Part shown: positions 41,495 to 53,900 of the stretch, piece by piece
Numbering within the stretch: the stretch's first letter is position 1
Layout: the number at the start of each line of letters is the position of its first letter
Position numbers and translations under genes: made by a program
Assembly: GCF_022682495.2 (NCBI RefSeq)
Contig: NC_071393.1
Location: forward strand, 115,584,239-115,648,238
DNA length: 64,000 bases
Origin: Desmodus rotundus
Taxonomy: Eukaryota > Chordata > Mammalia > Chiroptera > Phyllostomidae
Direction of reading: 5' to 3'
Notes under the pieces: model-generated
The model's input: the letters and a program-made list of their open reading frames with translations, nothing else
What the model was told of the DNA's origin: nothing
The model's database searches: none

Positions 41495-42207
41495 GGCTGG
41501 GTGCTGGATCCTGGAAGAGCAGCTGTACCTGATCCCAGAGTACACACGGTGGGAATGGCTGCTTCGGGCTCATGGTCTGCCAGAACCCAAATGACTCTGC
41601 GGGTGATCTGACCCCACTTCCTCCTCTGGCATCTTCCGTGGCGTAGAAGATGAACGCAGGAGAGCTTCTCTTCAGACTCATCTGATCCAGGAAAGGAAGA
41701 GAGCAGTGGGTGTGGGCTGGGCAACTGCACCTACCTGTCTTCCCACTGCAAAAATTTGGGATGGACCTCTCCCAAAAATGAACTTGATTACATGTTGGTT
41801 GACGTTTCTCTGTTTAACTGTTGAGAGGTTTTCCAATGAAGAGCTTTCATCCCAGACTAAGCTGTCTTTTCACATGGATGAACTAAGTCCTGCCACCAAC
41901 CGTAAAACTTCACCAAGAAGTTGAGCTTTCCAGATGCCTTGTTGCTTTGGAGAGGGAGTGGTGTCGGTTCTGTCGTGACATTCTCCCTTTAGCAACCTGA
42001 GTAAAAGACTCGCACCGCTGGGCTGCAAAAAAATAAATTACTTGAATCCTTACTTGGCCCAGCTGAGGTACTGTCTTGTCCCATACGCCTCTATTTGGTC
42101 ATCACTTTCCTTCCTTTGTTTATGGAACATACAGTAGCATGTTTAAAAGGTTGGTTTTTTTTTTAAGTTAAAAAATCACGATTCAGAGCTTCAGTTGTTT
42201 TCCCTTT

Positions 42208-42213
42208 AATAAA
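42208..42213 (+). terminator. ZNF410: Candidate ZNF410 poly(A) signal AATAAA
   Basis: A canonical hexamer about 715 bases after the stop, followed by a T-rich stretch. A second AATAAA at 42032-42037 is an alternative proximal site. Confidence 0.5.
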
Positions 42214-42857
42214 CAAAATAGCCCGGTCAGTTCTTTGGCTTCTTGTTTCAGACGGAGTTTGTTTTGTTAGTGAGGAGGTTAAGAAGTGGTTCAGTCTTCC
42301 CCTTTAGGATAAGGTAGTGATGTGCCCTTAGGGTCCCGTGCAGGTAGCCCTGAGCTCAGGAGTCTTAGGGAACGTGACACGAACATACATCTCCGTCTCT
42401 AACTAGCAGACCCATTGGACAGTTAGCAGAGTATCACTCTGTCATCGCAGGAAGGACCCTGTCTGAGTCTGGAAACTTGGCAATAACAGATACTTTCGAA
42501 TTTTCCCACAAAGTTAAAAAAAACAAAGTTGCTCCCATTAGAGTGGGCACTCTTGCTATTACCCTGTCTCCTCAGCTACTGAGAGAGAATCTGATTACAG
42601 TTGGCGAGAAGAAAAGTGTTCCAAGGACCAGTCACTAGTAGAAAGTCATGGCTCCAGAGTTCCAGATTTATTTAGAATGAGCCTCGTGCTGACACATACA
42701 CACCCATGCGCACAGATCACCCTCCCAATAGAGCTTTGGAAAGAACCGTTTTAAATGACATGTATAATCATGCTGGGATAATGTAGATTGAGTTCATGTC
42801 CACTACTTGTATTCTTAAAATGCCAGTTTTTACTTGCCACAGCCTTTTACCCTAGAG

Positions 42858-43101
42858 CAGTTGTTCTCAACTGGGGACATTTTGTGCCCCACCCCCACCC
42901 CCCACCCTGCCCCCGGGACCTTTTGCAATATCTAGAGACGCTTTTGGTTGTCACAACTGGAGGAGTGTTACTGGCATCTAGTGAGCAGAGGCCAGGGATG
43001 CTGCTAAACGTCCTACAGCGTACAAGACAGCTCCCCTCCCTACACCCGGCACACACGCATCTGGCCCCAAATGTCAACAGTGCTGAGGCTGAGAAGCCCT
43101 G
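42858..43101 (-). mobile_element. MER20-type hAT element
   Basis: Begins cagttgttctcaactgggg and ends gctgagaagccctg, with the typical middle (gttgtcacaactgg, gatgctgctaaacgtcctac). It lies in the interval between ZNF410 and FAM161B. Confidence 0.8.
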
Positions 43102-43185
43102 GACTAGAAGTTGCAAACTTGTCGTCCTACCAGGTGTTTTATTTTGCCCATACAATAGTCCCAGGTAATTATTATTATCTTCAGG

Positions 43186-43380
43186 TTTTATTTATTTACT
43201 TTTAAAGGGGAAGGGAGGGAGGGAGAAACATCAGTGTGTGAGACGGGTATCTATCTGTTGCCTTGCCCCTAACTGGGGACCTGGCCCGAAACCCAGGCAT
43301 ATGCCGTGACCAGGAAGCAAACTGGTGACCTTTCCGTTTGTAGGCCGGCACTCAGTCCACTAAGCCACACCAGCCAGGGC
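43186..43380 (-). mobile_element. VES-type SINE, minus strand
   Basis: The plus strand shows the tail first (ttttatttatttac), then aaacatcagtgtgtg and the head end accagccagggc. Between ZNF410 and FAM161B. Confidence 0.85.
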
Positions 43381-44142
43381 ATTTTAAATTAGTTGCCAAT
43401 GTGTGGGTTTCTGGCTTCTGTTGAAAATGCAGTTGACCTGGCAGTTCTGGGTCTGTAATCCAGCAGCAGAGGCTCCTGCCGTTACATTACAGCTGGCCCA
43501 TCTGACCCACTTATTTTGTGACTAGCCCTTGGAGGCACACTTAAGTGCGAGGCACAGAGTAAGGACACTTAACTTGGCTCTGCTCCTTCCACCCCGAGCC
43601 TCTCCACTTTGATTTACTTGAACGCGGTTGTTGCCTGCCTGATTCAACCCCACGTTGGCTGCTTAATATTATTGAAAAGCAGTAATTTTTTTAAGGGTAC
43701 TGATTAAACAAGTGATTTCAGATTATCTAGCAATTCATAAGCAGTTTCTCCTGTTCTTTCTTGGGGCTTGTAGGCTGATCTAGAGATTCTTCCAAATCCT
43801 GCTGTGGGTTTCTGATGCTGCGTTTTGTAGTTTCATGGGTGCTGCAGAATAAATCAAAATATGAAAAAATTTTTAATTAAAGCATTATGTAAAGCTTATG
43901 GATGGTCTCAACATTTTCATTATATATGATGTAAAAGGAAATTTCTAGGTGGAAAATGGGGATAGGAAGTAGGGGAAGGGGCCATTAGGACTTAAGAAAC
44001 AAAACAATATTGGAGATACTCTGCTTTCTCCCTTTGACTTACAGGATCTCAATGGTGGAGGTGGTGCTATGACTTATTTTTAAAGTGCTAGAAAAACAGT
44101 TTTATCATATACATGGTTTTTCTTTTTTAAAAAATGTTTGTT

Positions 44143-44344
44143 CTGGCTGGTGTGGCTCAGTGGATTGAGTGCCAGCCTGTGAACCAAAGGTTCACCAGTT
44201 CAATTCCCAGTCAGGGCACATGACTGGGTTGCGGGCCAGGGGGCGTGCGAGAGGCAACCACACATTGATGTTTCCCTCCCTCTCTTCCTCCCTTCCCCTC
44301 TCTCTCCTCCTCCCTTCCCCTCTCTAAAAAAATAAGTAAAATCT
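44143..44344 (+). mobile_element. VES-type SINE, plus arm of an inverted pair
   Basis: Head ctggctggtgtggctcagtg, body cattgatgtttccctccctc, tail aaaaaaataagtaaaatc. The next SINE begins about 15 bases later in the opposite direction. Confidence 0.87.
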
Positions 44345-44358
44345 TTTCTTTTTTAAAC

Positions 44359-44549
44359 TGTTTATTGATTTCAAAGAGAGAGGAAAGGGGGGAGAGAGAA
44401 AAACATCTATCGCTTGCCTTTGGTAAGCAAAGCACCCTGACCAGGGATTAAACCCGCAACCTAGGTCTGTGACCTGACCAGGAATCGAACACCCAACCTT
44501 TTGGTGTACAGGGCAACGCTCAAACCAACTGAGCTACACTGGCCAGGGC
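44359..44549 (-). mobile_element. VES-type SINE, minus arm of an inverted pair
   Basis: Plus strand begins gtttattgatttcaaagag and ends gagctacactggccagggc. Tail to tail with the element before it. Confidence 0.87.
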
Positions 44550-44664
44550 TACGTGACTTCTCAAAAATGGAGTGGAAACACTTTTGACTGATGGCATTGG
44601 AACTGGAACGGGAAAACGATGTTTCAAATTTTAGGAATCTAGATCTAATATCCAATGATGATAT

Positions 44665-44670
44665 TTTATT
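44665..44670 (-). terminator. FAM161B: Candidate FAM161B poly(A) signal AATAAA
   Basis: A minus-strand AATAAA (plus-strand tttatt) lies about 135 bases after the stop, giving a short 3' untranslated region. It sits just outside the inverted SINE pair at 44143-44549. Confidence 0.5.
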
Positions 44671-44770
44671 CACAGCTGCACTAATCTCCAAATTCAAATG
44701 TGTTATTTGGAGATCCCTGGATGGTATTCCATAGCTACAGGATAGTGATCTCAAAATGTGAATGGCTGTT

Positions 44771-44807
44771 CTAAGGTGCCGGGGCATCACCAGGAATGGC
44801 ACCTTAG
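44771..44807. other. Perfect 10-bp inverted repeat over the FAM161B stop codon
   Basis: The arms ctaaggtgcc (44771-44780) and ggcaccttag (44798-44807) are exact reverse complements with a 17-base loop. The FAM161B TAA (44804-44806) lies within one arm, so the transcript could fold into a hairpin starting at the stop codon. Confidence 0.6.
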
Positions 44808-44989
44808 AGAGTTGCAGAGTGGCAGCAGCAGACTGGGTTACAGTACCTGGGGTAATCGTGGACTTCCGACCGCTCCTTCCGTTGTACAGCCCTGGTGCCC
44901 TGCACCGTGCTCCTCACAAAGTCTTCGTCCAGCCCGGCCTGCCTCAGGGTGTCTTCATACCGTTGTTCTGCCTCTTTCCTGGCAAGGTC
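44804..44989 (-). CDS. FAM161B: FAM161B last coding exon with divergent C-terminus
   Basis: The acceptor tccacag precedes 44989. Encodes DLARKEAEQRYEDTLRQAGL, DEDFVRSTVQGTRAVQRK and ERSEVHDYPR, all family-like, then YCNPVCCCHSATL and TAA at 44806-44804. The last 13 residues are cysteine-rich and unlike the human end in memory, which runs on by a few dozen residues to about 647. Confidence 0.85.
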   Translation of the reverse strand, partial: DLARKEAEQRYEDTLRQAGLDEDFVRSTVQGTRAVQRKERSEVHDYPRYCNPVCCCHSATL

Positions 44990-47900
44990 CTGTGGAGTGG
45001 AAATCCATCTGCTGGAGCTGCCTTGTGAATTACTTGATAATTCTAAATTACTAGCTTAACCTGTATCCTCACAGTACTGCTCACACCCCCCTCCCAATTA
45101 GTGGGCACATTATTTGCATAGAAACTACCTGGAGATTTTGTTAAAAATGTAGACTCTTATTTGGTAGGTCTCAGATGGGGCCCGCAATTCGGTATTTCTA
45201 ACAGTCCCAGGAGATGCCAGATATTTATTAGAGAGCCACATCTTTGAGAAGCAAGACTTCGATTTTTGGAAGACCAAGTGAGACCGAGATAAAAAGGACG
45301 GACTGAAAACTGAAGATTTATAAGGAACCAAACATCATCAGCAACATTAAAATAGAACAACATAAGCTGTACTAACAGGATAGATGGTCTGCATGTGGAC
45401 CAGAAAAGACTTTTCATTTGTTTTAAGTGTTTGAGAGCAAAATCCTATCAAGTACTTTGCATTTTTCCTATGGCGGTAAAAAATATGTTGAGCTCTGAGT
45501 GTGAGCTTGCTTGAAAGAGTGAACATGAAGAGAAAGGTCAGCATGAGAGTTTTGGAAAAATGCAAGCTGCTAAGTAAATCCGAGACAGTCCAGTGTATGA
45601 TGATAGGCGTGTGGGTGGGAAGGGGTGGACCCGAGAAAGGCCTAGATAATGCACGGCTGTATGATGGAGACAATACCCAGCATTTGGAAGCAGGTTACTA
45701 GGAAACCCAACTTTTGTCTGAAACTCGAGAGGAGAGTGACTGATCCTATCCTCAGAATCTGATGTAGCCCAAAGCTGCCCGAGATGGTGGCCTTTCTAAG
45801 GCTGTTCAGGTAGCTCCAGAGCTTCCTTAGGGAGATCTCAACTGAGTGCACCTTCCCTAAAAGTCTAGAGAACGTGTTAAAATGATTCTTCCAGCCTGAA
45901 ATGCACTTACTCTGGAAAGGGCTTTGCGGGGTGATTATGAGCATCCCAGTCCTCGGAGACCTAGAAGTGTGCCACAGACCTGGAGGCCGCAGATGCCAGG
46001 GGCACCAGCACGACAGGAGGAGAGCCCGTCTTCCCAGCACTGGCTGGGAAGTGGCTCCAGACAGCAGAAAAGACTGGGTCTTCAGTCACATTAGTAAGTG
46101 AAAGATGCGCTTACTGACACAGCCAAACTGCCCCCGTGTGTCTGGGATCTATCTAACCCCCGCTCTGAGTCAAACCGAAAGCTAGACTCCAGTGAAAACT
46201 CCAGGAAGTGAAGTACCCCATTCCGATGCCTTGGAGTCCAGTCTTGGGTGAAATTAGCCCAAGCAACATTCACTATTACACTACTTACTTTGGGCAAAGA
46301 TGGTGGTAATAAAATGGCCCCAGTTTAGAATCATTCTGAGCCTGAAGAAAATGCTTAATGCTCAGAGAGTAAATGTCATAATTTCTAAGAGCCCTTTCAT
46401 CAAAGACAGAAAATGAATGGTGGTTTAGTCTTACCTTGGCAACTTGTTCGAAGAGATAGGGCCTTGTTTGTATTCTCTTCTTCATTTCCTCCAATTCTTT
46501 CTTATACTCTCTTGCTCTTTTACGGTCATTGTTCCTGGGATTAACAAGATTTTTAAAACCCATCTTTTTCCAATACAGAATACCCTTCATCCCAATTAAG
46601 CAGAATAAGACCCATGAACATTGTCAACTCCTTACTGTGCCTGGCAAAACCCATGGCTGCAATTAGAGGAGCCCACCCTAATAACTCCATTTTGCCCATT
46701 TCCAGGCCAATGCTCTGTTGGATCCCAAGACAGTCCGCCCTGGGCTCATGGAGGACACTGACCGGTTTTCCTTCAGCTTTGCTTTGAATACCTCCTCCAG
46801 GCTCTTATGGGGGTCCATGGCTTTTGCGCGCAAGGTCACAGACTTAGACATTGCTTGACACTTCCTTTTATGTGCCTCCAGCCACTGAGTACTCTCATCT
46901 GCTTTGTCCCTTTTTTCAAGTGAACTTCTAAAGCGAGAAGGCAAACAAAGAATACAGATGACCAACTTGGGTATATTTAAACGCAGTCTTAGTAACCTCT
47001 CCGGAAAGTTGGTGTTTTCTGTGGATGGGGTGGTAATTGACCTCCCTGGCATTTCTGAAAGATGAAGGTTCTGGCATTAAGTGCTGGGGCACGTGACACG
47101 TTCGCAGCACTCTGGCTACAGTGATATTCTATCCCAGAGAAGTTCACTCACTGAACTGAAAAAACCCGAGTTAAAATATCCTTAAACAGCCAAGCATTCT
47201 GGCTTGTTGCCTATCCTGAAGCAAAATGCAAACAGCTACCTACCATTTGCTGAACTACCTACCCTGAACTAGTGCAGACAACCCGCACGTGCTTTATATC
47301 CATTATCTTGTGTAACCCTAACCGCCCTATGAACTAAGAACTGTGAGCACTCTTTTTTATAGGCGAGGAGACGTAGCCTCGGCGAAGGTAAGCCTCTTGC
47401 TCAAGGCTACCCAGCGTTCCAGTGGAAAAGCCAAGGTTAGAGCCAGGATATCTGACTCCCACGCCTCTGCCCCCGGTGTACAGACTGTGCTGTAACCAGT
47501 GGGCCGGAAGGTGCTTGGGTGCATGGTCCTTTGGGAATACAAATCTGCCTTTGTACAGAAAACTAGGAATGGACCTCTTTTGATGCACAGCTTGGGGTCA
47601 ACTTGTAGACTTAGTTTCTGTGAATATTTGATGGGGTCCTGTGGAGAGTTCTATCAAAAGAAAAAAGTCAAGACTCCTGCATTTGGAAGTTTACACTCAA
47701 ATGGACAGATTAGGAGGGACACTGAAGTTTAATCTGGTAATATGTCAAACTCCCTATTTCTAGGAAGCAGCTGTGGACATCCTCCATAGGTGGGCCGGCC
47801 TCTGGCTCCTGACGTCCCATCTTATTGGGACCTCAGGATATTGAGACATTTAGCCTTGATTTAGTAGCTGTATGAAATTTGAGGAAAAGGGGAATACTGT

Positions 47901-50900
47901 TTGGGTTCTAAAAACATTTCCACAATCTCTTGTGGGTCTTACAGGGCCAAGCTGGTTCCGTGCGCTCCTGTGAGCTGCATGGGAACGCTCTGAGATGCTC
48001 GTCCTCTGCTCGCCTCGGCTCAGAGGCCTAGTGGGCGAACTCTGGCGGGCTCCCTGAGAACACCACCCTGACAGAGTGAGGTCAGTTTAAGAGTTTAAAA
48101 CAAGGAGGCACCCGATTCCCAACTGACTTCCAATGGTTCTCCAAGACGAGTCTCAGGGAATTTCAAACACGTGCAATGGATGCCTCGTCTTCTCTGTGGC
48201 AGGGTCAGCCACCCGTCACCATGTTTCTCTGAACTCCTGTTCCTAATGGCTCCCTTCCTCTTTCATCTGTGGGTCTTTACCCAGGTTGTTCTCTCCGTCT
48301 GGAACCTTCTTTCTTTCCCGCCTTGGGCTTATGCTTCTTTCTTCAGCTCTCACCTTAAACGTCTATTATGAGAGACCCTGCCCCAGGTTTCCCGTCACCC
48401 CCCCAGTCCCCTGTATTCCCTCATCACTGTACTACTCACCAAATAAGGTAGCTGCTTTTTGCTTTTCTGTATTTCAGACTAGGTATTAAACTACAGATTC
48501 CACAAGGCATCTCCAGCCTGGCACAGAGTAAGCCCCTGTGAGTATTTTCTGAATGACAGCCAGGTGTCTTCCAGCACTACGTGTGGAGGACCACGTGTAT
48601 TTCTGTCCTGATCAGAGAATTCCTTTCCACCCCTTTAGGCCTTTCTGACAACAGGAGAGGAGGCCCAGCAGCAGAGTGATTTCCATCACCTGGGCCACGA
48701 TCTGAGCATTGTGGGTCGTGTGCAGCCTGACCGCTCACCTGACTGCAGACTCCCGCTTCCTGGTGGCATCTGTGATGTGCACGGGCAGGGTGTTGGCAGA
48801 GAGGGAAGCAAGGCCACTCAGGGAATGACTCCTTGGCCGGGGAGTGGCGGGTGGCTGTGGAGAGCCCTAGAGGGAACGAAGGCTGGTGTTGGTGGGACAG
48901 CGTGTGTGATTGGTTTCTACCTTAACTGGAATCAACTTCCGTGAAGGACTAGTCAGACAAGAATCTTTTTTCTTGGGATTAAAGCAAAGGGTAATGAGAT
49001 CTCAAGTTTACTAACTGGGACAGACCTAGATATCAATCCTAAAGTTTTTAATCAAACGAGAAGAGTTCTTTGGAATGGGTATAGGGGCATAACGATTGAT
49101 CCCAACTCCTTGCCTTCCAGACCTGCTCTAACTTATTCTGCAACTTCTGTAGAGCAAGGGAAGCAAAAGAAGTATTCTTTTGGTCTTAAGTTTATAGGGA
49201 TTGTGGATCTGGATGTGGTTACAGCTGAACCAGTTTAAAAAAAAATTAAGATAGAAAAAGGCCATGAAAAGTGCCTTCACTGAGACTTGACCCTCCTTGC
49301 ATTTCGGGCCTCAGACCCTTGACCCCCACCCCACCCCTGCCTGAGCTCTCACCTCCCTCCCTCCAGTGGTGGCAGCATCACAGGGCCTCCGAGTGCGACA
49401 CAGGCTGGCGGTTCTCAGCAAGAAGGGCTTGTTGCGAGTCACCTCTCGGGTGTCCTTTCTCTTGGCAGCTCTTCTCTGGAAGGCCTTGTAAAGGGTCTCA
49501 TAGTCAGGGACGGCAGGATTCACCCGAGGCTGGAATCCAAAGTCGGTGTGCAGAAACCCGAGCTTTTCCTCCTGTGTTCGGGTGGCCGTGCGGGGCCTAG
49601 GGTCAGCTCTGCCACTGGGGGAGGTGAGGGGGGAGGAGGCCATCTGGAGCATGTCTAGGGCTCTCATCTGAATGCGAATTTTCCTGAGGAGCTCAGCTTC
49701 TGTGGAGAAAAACCAGGCTGGTGATGAGTGAGAAGGGACTGAGACTCATACCAAAAGGGTTGGAGAACGTTCTCTATTTTAAACACTAGCGGTGATGTGC
49801 TGGAGCTGATGGTTAACTTCTCAGGAATTTTGTGAGCCAGTTGACATCATGTGGGAAGCCTGAAATTGGCCACGACGGGCATATTTATACCACGGAAAAT
49901 GGCAATTGCTAAAAATCAGCTTGCATTTTCTTTTCCTGGAGAGATTGTTAATAACGTTGACCAGAACACCACTGCCAGGGGCCAATCAGGTGGCAGAATC
50001 AGCTACCATTCACATTCACTGAGTGCTTTCTATGGTTCCTTCTTCAGAGACAAGCAGGAAGAATAGGTCAGTCGCCTGCTCCTCTCCCAGGACTCCTTGT
50101 CTTGGAGAAAGCCCTGCCCCCCACCCAAATGCCCAAGTCCATTGCCCAAAGCATTCTTGACCCCTCCCTCCCTCATCTCATCAGTCACCTGTTCTGCCGT
50201 CTCTACCTCTTTAACCTGTCCTCAGTCCTGTCTCTTTTCATCATTCCTGCTCTTAATTTCATAATTTCTTAACTAAATTGTTGAAATAGCCTCCTGTTAG
50301 GTCAACGTCCCTCCAGTCTTGCTCCTGCCCCTTTCAGCATCTCCACAGCAACCAGAGCGATCTTCCTGAGCTGCAAATCTGATCGTGCCCACCCTACTGA
50401 CACCCTCCAGTGGCTCCTGGGTATCCTTGGGTGAAGTCCAAACTCCCTCCCATGCCTGCCTCTCCCCTCCCCACACTCCCTCTTCTCTCTCCCCTCTACC
50501 TTTCCATCCCCCAGAGGTGCTCGGCTTTCTCTTACCTCCCCACTACAGCTGTGCCTGGTGCACTCTTCCTCCTCTTCATCAAATTCGCACAGCTCAGCCT
50601 TCAGGGTCAGCCTCAGTGCTCACTTTCTCTGGGGACCCTAACCGTTCCCACCCCTCACCATACCCTAGGTTAGGTCCCTCTGTTATATGGAACCCCCTGG
50701 CTTCCTCCTGTAATCCTTGCAAATGGCTCGTCACAGTTGCGATTATGTGTCTATAATCTGTCTCCCTACCACGTGTCCATGCAGCCTAGGACAGTGCCTG
50801 GGGCCTGGCACCTGTTACTGAACAAGCAAGAAAGCCCGAGTCTCTTATTTGAGCTGTAAGTCTTGGGACGAGCACCTCACCAGGGTGAGGGAGAAGTGAG

Positions 50901-53900
50901 GGCTTTCCTCAGGGAGAGCTGGCTAGTGGTGGTGCTGGTCTATGCTGGTCACTGGAGGTCTCACTGGTCTCTGCTCTCCCATGTGTGCTGCTGCAGGGGC
51001 CTTGCAGCCCCACTGAGGGAGATGTCAGCGAGACAAAGCTGGGTTCCCTGCAGGACCTCTCCTTATTCCTTGCTCCTTACAGGGCTCCCCCTTAGATAGA
51101 CAGACCCAACCCTATGCCCCGGCCTGCACTGAGCATGGGCTCTAGCAGGTCCACCTGAATAGTTCATCTCTCCAAGTCAGGCTGACCCCCGAGCCTGACT
51201 GAATCCCCAGGGCACCCCCAGGCAGAAGGCAGCAAGGGGGCAAGGATGTCTTTACCCTGGAGTTTGTCCCCAAGAGCTGGCTCCAGAATGGACTTGGGGA
51301 TCCTTCTGGTGGCTTTCTGCTTGGAGACCTTGGCCTTAGCAGTGGCGGCCGATTCCTTCTGTTGAGCAGCTTTTCGTTGCTCCTCCTTCTCCAGGAAGCT
51401 GAAGGGTTTTAAAGAAGAGAGGAGCAGTTCCTTCCTCTTCTGGATCCCTTCCTGCCTTCGGGCCTCATTACGCTCCATGATTTCCTGGTAAAGGGGCAGG
51501 TAGACATGCGCAGGCACTGGTTGTGCCCGGAACTGCCGGTGGCACTCGGCCTCCTCCTGGCCCTGCCTCAGGGCCTGCTGCCTCTCAGGCTCGAAGGAGG
51601 CCGGTGAGGCCAGCCACTGGGCCTTTCTCAGGGCCTCGCGCACTGTCATACGGAACGGCTGAGGGACAGTGATGGAAGATGCCCAGGAGCTGATGCTTCT
51701 GTGCTGGGAAGGAGGCCTGGAGCCTGCAGGTGGCTGGGACTGAAACTTGGGAATGTCGGAGGGTACGTTGCTCAAGGAGCTGCAGCATCGTGTGGAGCCA
51801 CACCTGGAGGGAGAAAGCAGCTGCCCTGTGCTTGGAGGACAGGGCAGCTAGGAGGCCTGGCTCCTCCCAGATCCTCCTCCATGCTCCTCTCTAGTCCTCT
51901 CTTCCAGCAGGTTACATCTAACTTCTCAGCCTAACATCACAGACCCACAGGCCTCTAAGCCTTTGCCTTTGTCAGCCTGTCCTTCCTCCTTTCCACAGGC
52001 CATCTAGCAGCCTTAGTAAGTATTCTCTTCTCAAAAGTGATCCAAGAAATGCCACTTTGCACTCAAACTTATTTCCATATGGGGGACAATGCAACGGTGC
52101 AGAGCAGGGCTTTGGAGTCAGACAGAGCCAGGTTCAAATCTTGCTTCAAAACATTACCAGCTGTGTGACCTTGAGCAAAGTTCTTTTGGAACCTCAATTC
52201 CTCATCTGAGGAATTGAGCAGAATGTCAAAAATAACACCTGCTTAAAGGGTCATTGGAAGGAGAAAATAAATATTAAATGAGATAAAGTACACATACATT
52301 TAACAGGGGTGGCCAAGGGAAATGGACCTTGTCGTCATTCTCAGGGAGGTAGTGTGTTTGGGAAAGGCGTCACTTAAGCAATTCCAATGCTTCAGGTAAC
52401 TAAGTGTTACCCAAAGTGACTGAGAACTGCTGGGTAGGACTCAGAACACGTGTTTGGATCTGAAAGCTGATTCTGCTGGAGCCTGGGTAAGTGGCAACTT
52501 GTGGAAACGGTCTTTGCTTTACTGAGGAAGAGGAACATGACTTGGGCAGAGCTGGACAGCGAGGCAGCTGTTGAACTGCAGTGCCTTACCTCGGAGCCGG
52601 CGGGTCCTGGGCGTGTGGCTTCCCCCTGCCTTTGTCCCGGAAGAAACTCTCCAGGTCCTCATCATCTTCAGAGAGGCTCTCATCACTGTCTGGGTCAGAT
52701 TCGTGAAGGGATTCTGACAGGCACCGCCTGCCTTTCTGCTTTAGCGCTTGCAGGATCTCGTAAAAGCTCCCAGTTGAGTCAGGAGAAGCAGAATCTGTCT
52801 CCTCTAGGCTGAGGAACTCATCAAGTTTGCCAGCCCTTGGCAAAACCAGCCCATTCCCAGACAGCTCCTCTTCTGCCTCTGTGTCTGAGGAGGACTTAGC
52901 GGGAAATATCTAAAATGAAATAGAATAGACTAGGGTCAAACTATAATTTCAAATGTATTCAAAACATAACCGTTAATATGACCTTGAATAAGCCTGTGTA
53001 TTTGGGACTTGGGAGGAACAAAGTAAAATAAGATGTGTTCGTTGCTGTAAAGAAATTTCTCAAATTGGTGTATGGAGTAAGCTTGGTTGGAGGTATCAAC
53101 CCCAAGAAAGAATGTAACTGCCAAGAAGGGCTCCTTGTGGTGAACTGGGCTCAAATTCATAACCAGAGTGTAGCAGCCATTGTTTACAGAGATGCACACT
53201 GAGTTTCAGGGAAAAGCTGCAGGCTGAGCTGCCTGCACTGTTTCTGCCGTCTCGGTTGACCCTTATAATAGTGCTTCTAGGACTCTAATTCAACCAATGG
53301 GCTGAAGACCTACCCCGTCCAATTGGAGCTGTGCAACTATACCCTTATTTGCATATTTACTGACCAATCATAACAGGTGAAGTCTATGGCCTAATCAAAC
53401 TGTGTACATTTGGATTGCTCATTTGCACGAAAACTGATCAATCAGGGACTGGCGGGAGACACTCCTCTACATAAGCCAATGCTGTGCTGTGGCTGTGTTG
53501 CCCAGGTTTGCAAATTGAGCTGCAACACCTGAGCTGTTTTACTGAATGAAATCTCTCTTGTACTGCACCCCAAACTGGGAACTTCTGTTGGCATTGAATT
53601 GTGGCAGCGACCTTCGGTTGACAAAGGACAGGAAAGAGAGAAGCAAAGACCTAAAGTTCGGTCCCTGCTTCATGCAGTGCGGTGAGCATTTACAGAGCGC
53701 TTACACTGTACCGTGCATTCTGCCCCCTGTACTCCAGGAATCCTATGCGCGACGCTGGCCACACTTTGGGCCCTGCCCAACTTGGGTTTTACCAACTTTT
53801 GCCATCTTCCTTTTCCTGTTTCCCCCACCTACACCTCTGCTTTCCTCATATTCTAGCTGATTTCCACTGGGTCACTAGGAATGGATAATTAGCAGGAGAG

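Larger units (their letters stand above)
42214..44664. other. Interval between the converging ZNF410 and FAM161B 3' ends
   Basis: About 2.4 kb containing MER20, one VES SINE and the inverted VES pair. No coding signal. 43390-44140 shows nothing named. Confidence 0.7.
46928..48738 (-). other. FAM161B intron 5
   Basis: An antisense MIR and an L2 piece; otherwise unremarkable. Confidence 0.65.

Noticed and set aside
45642..46040. 132-residue minus-strand ORF in FAM161B intron 7 as an alternative exon
   Set aside because: No similarity to FAM161 family sequence, and exons 7 and 8 already join in phase across it.
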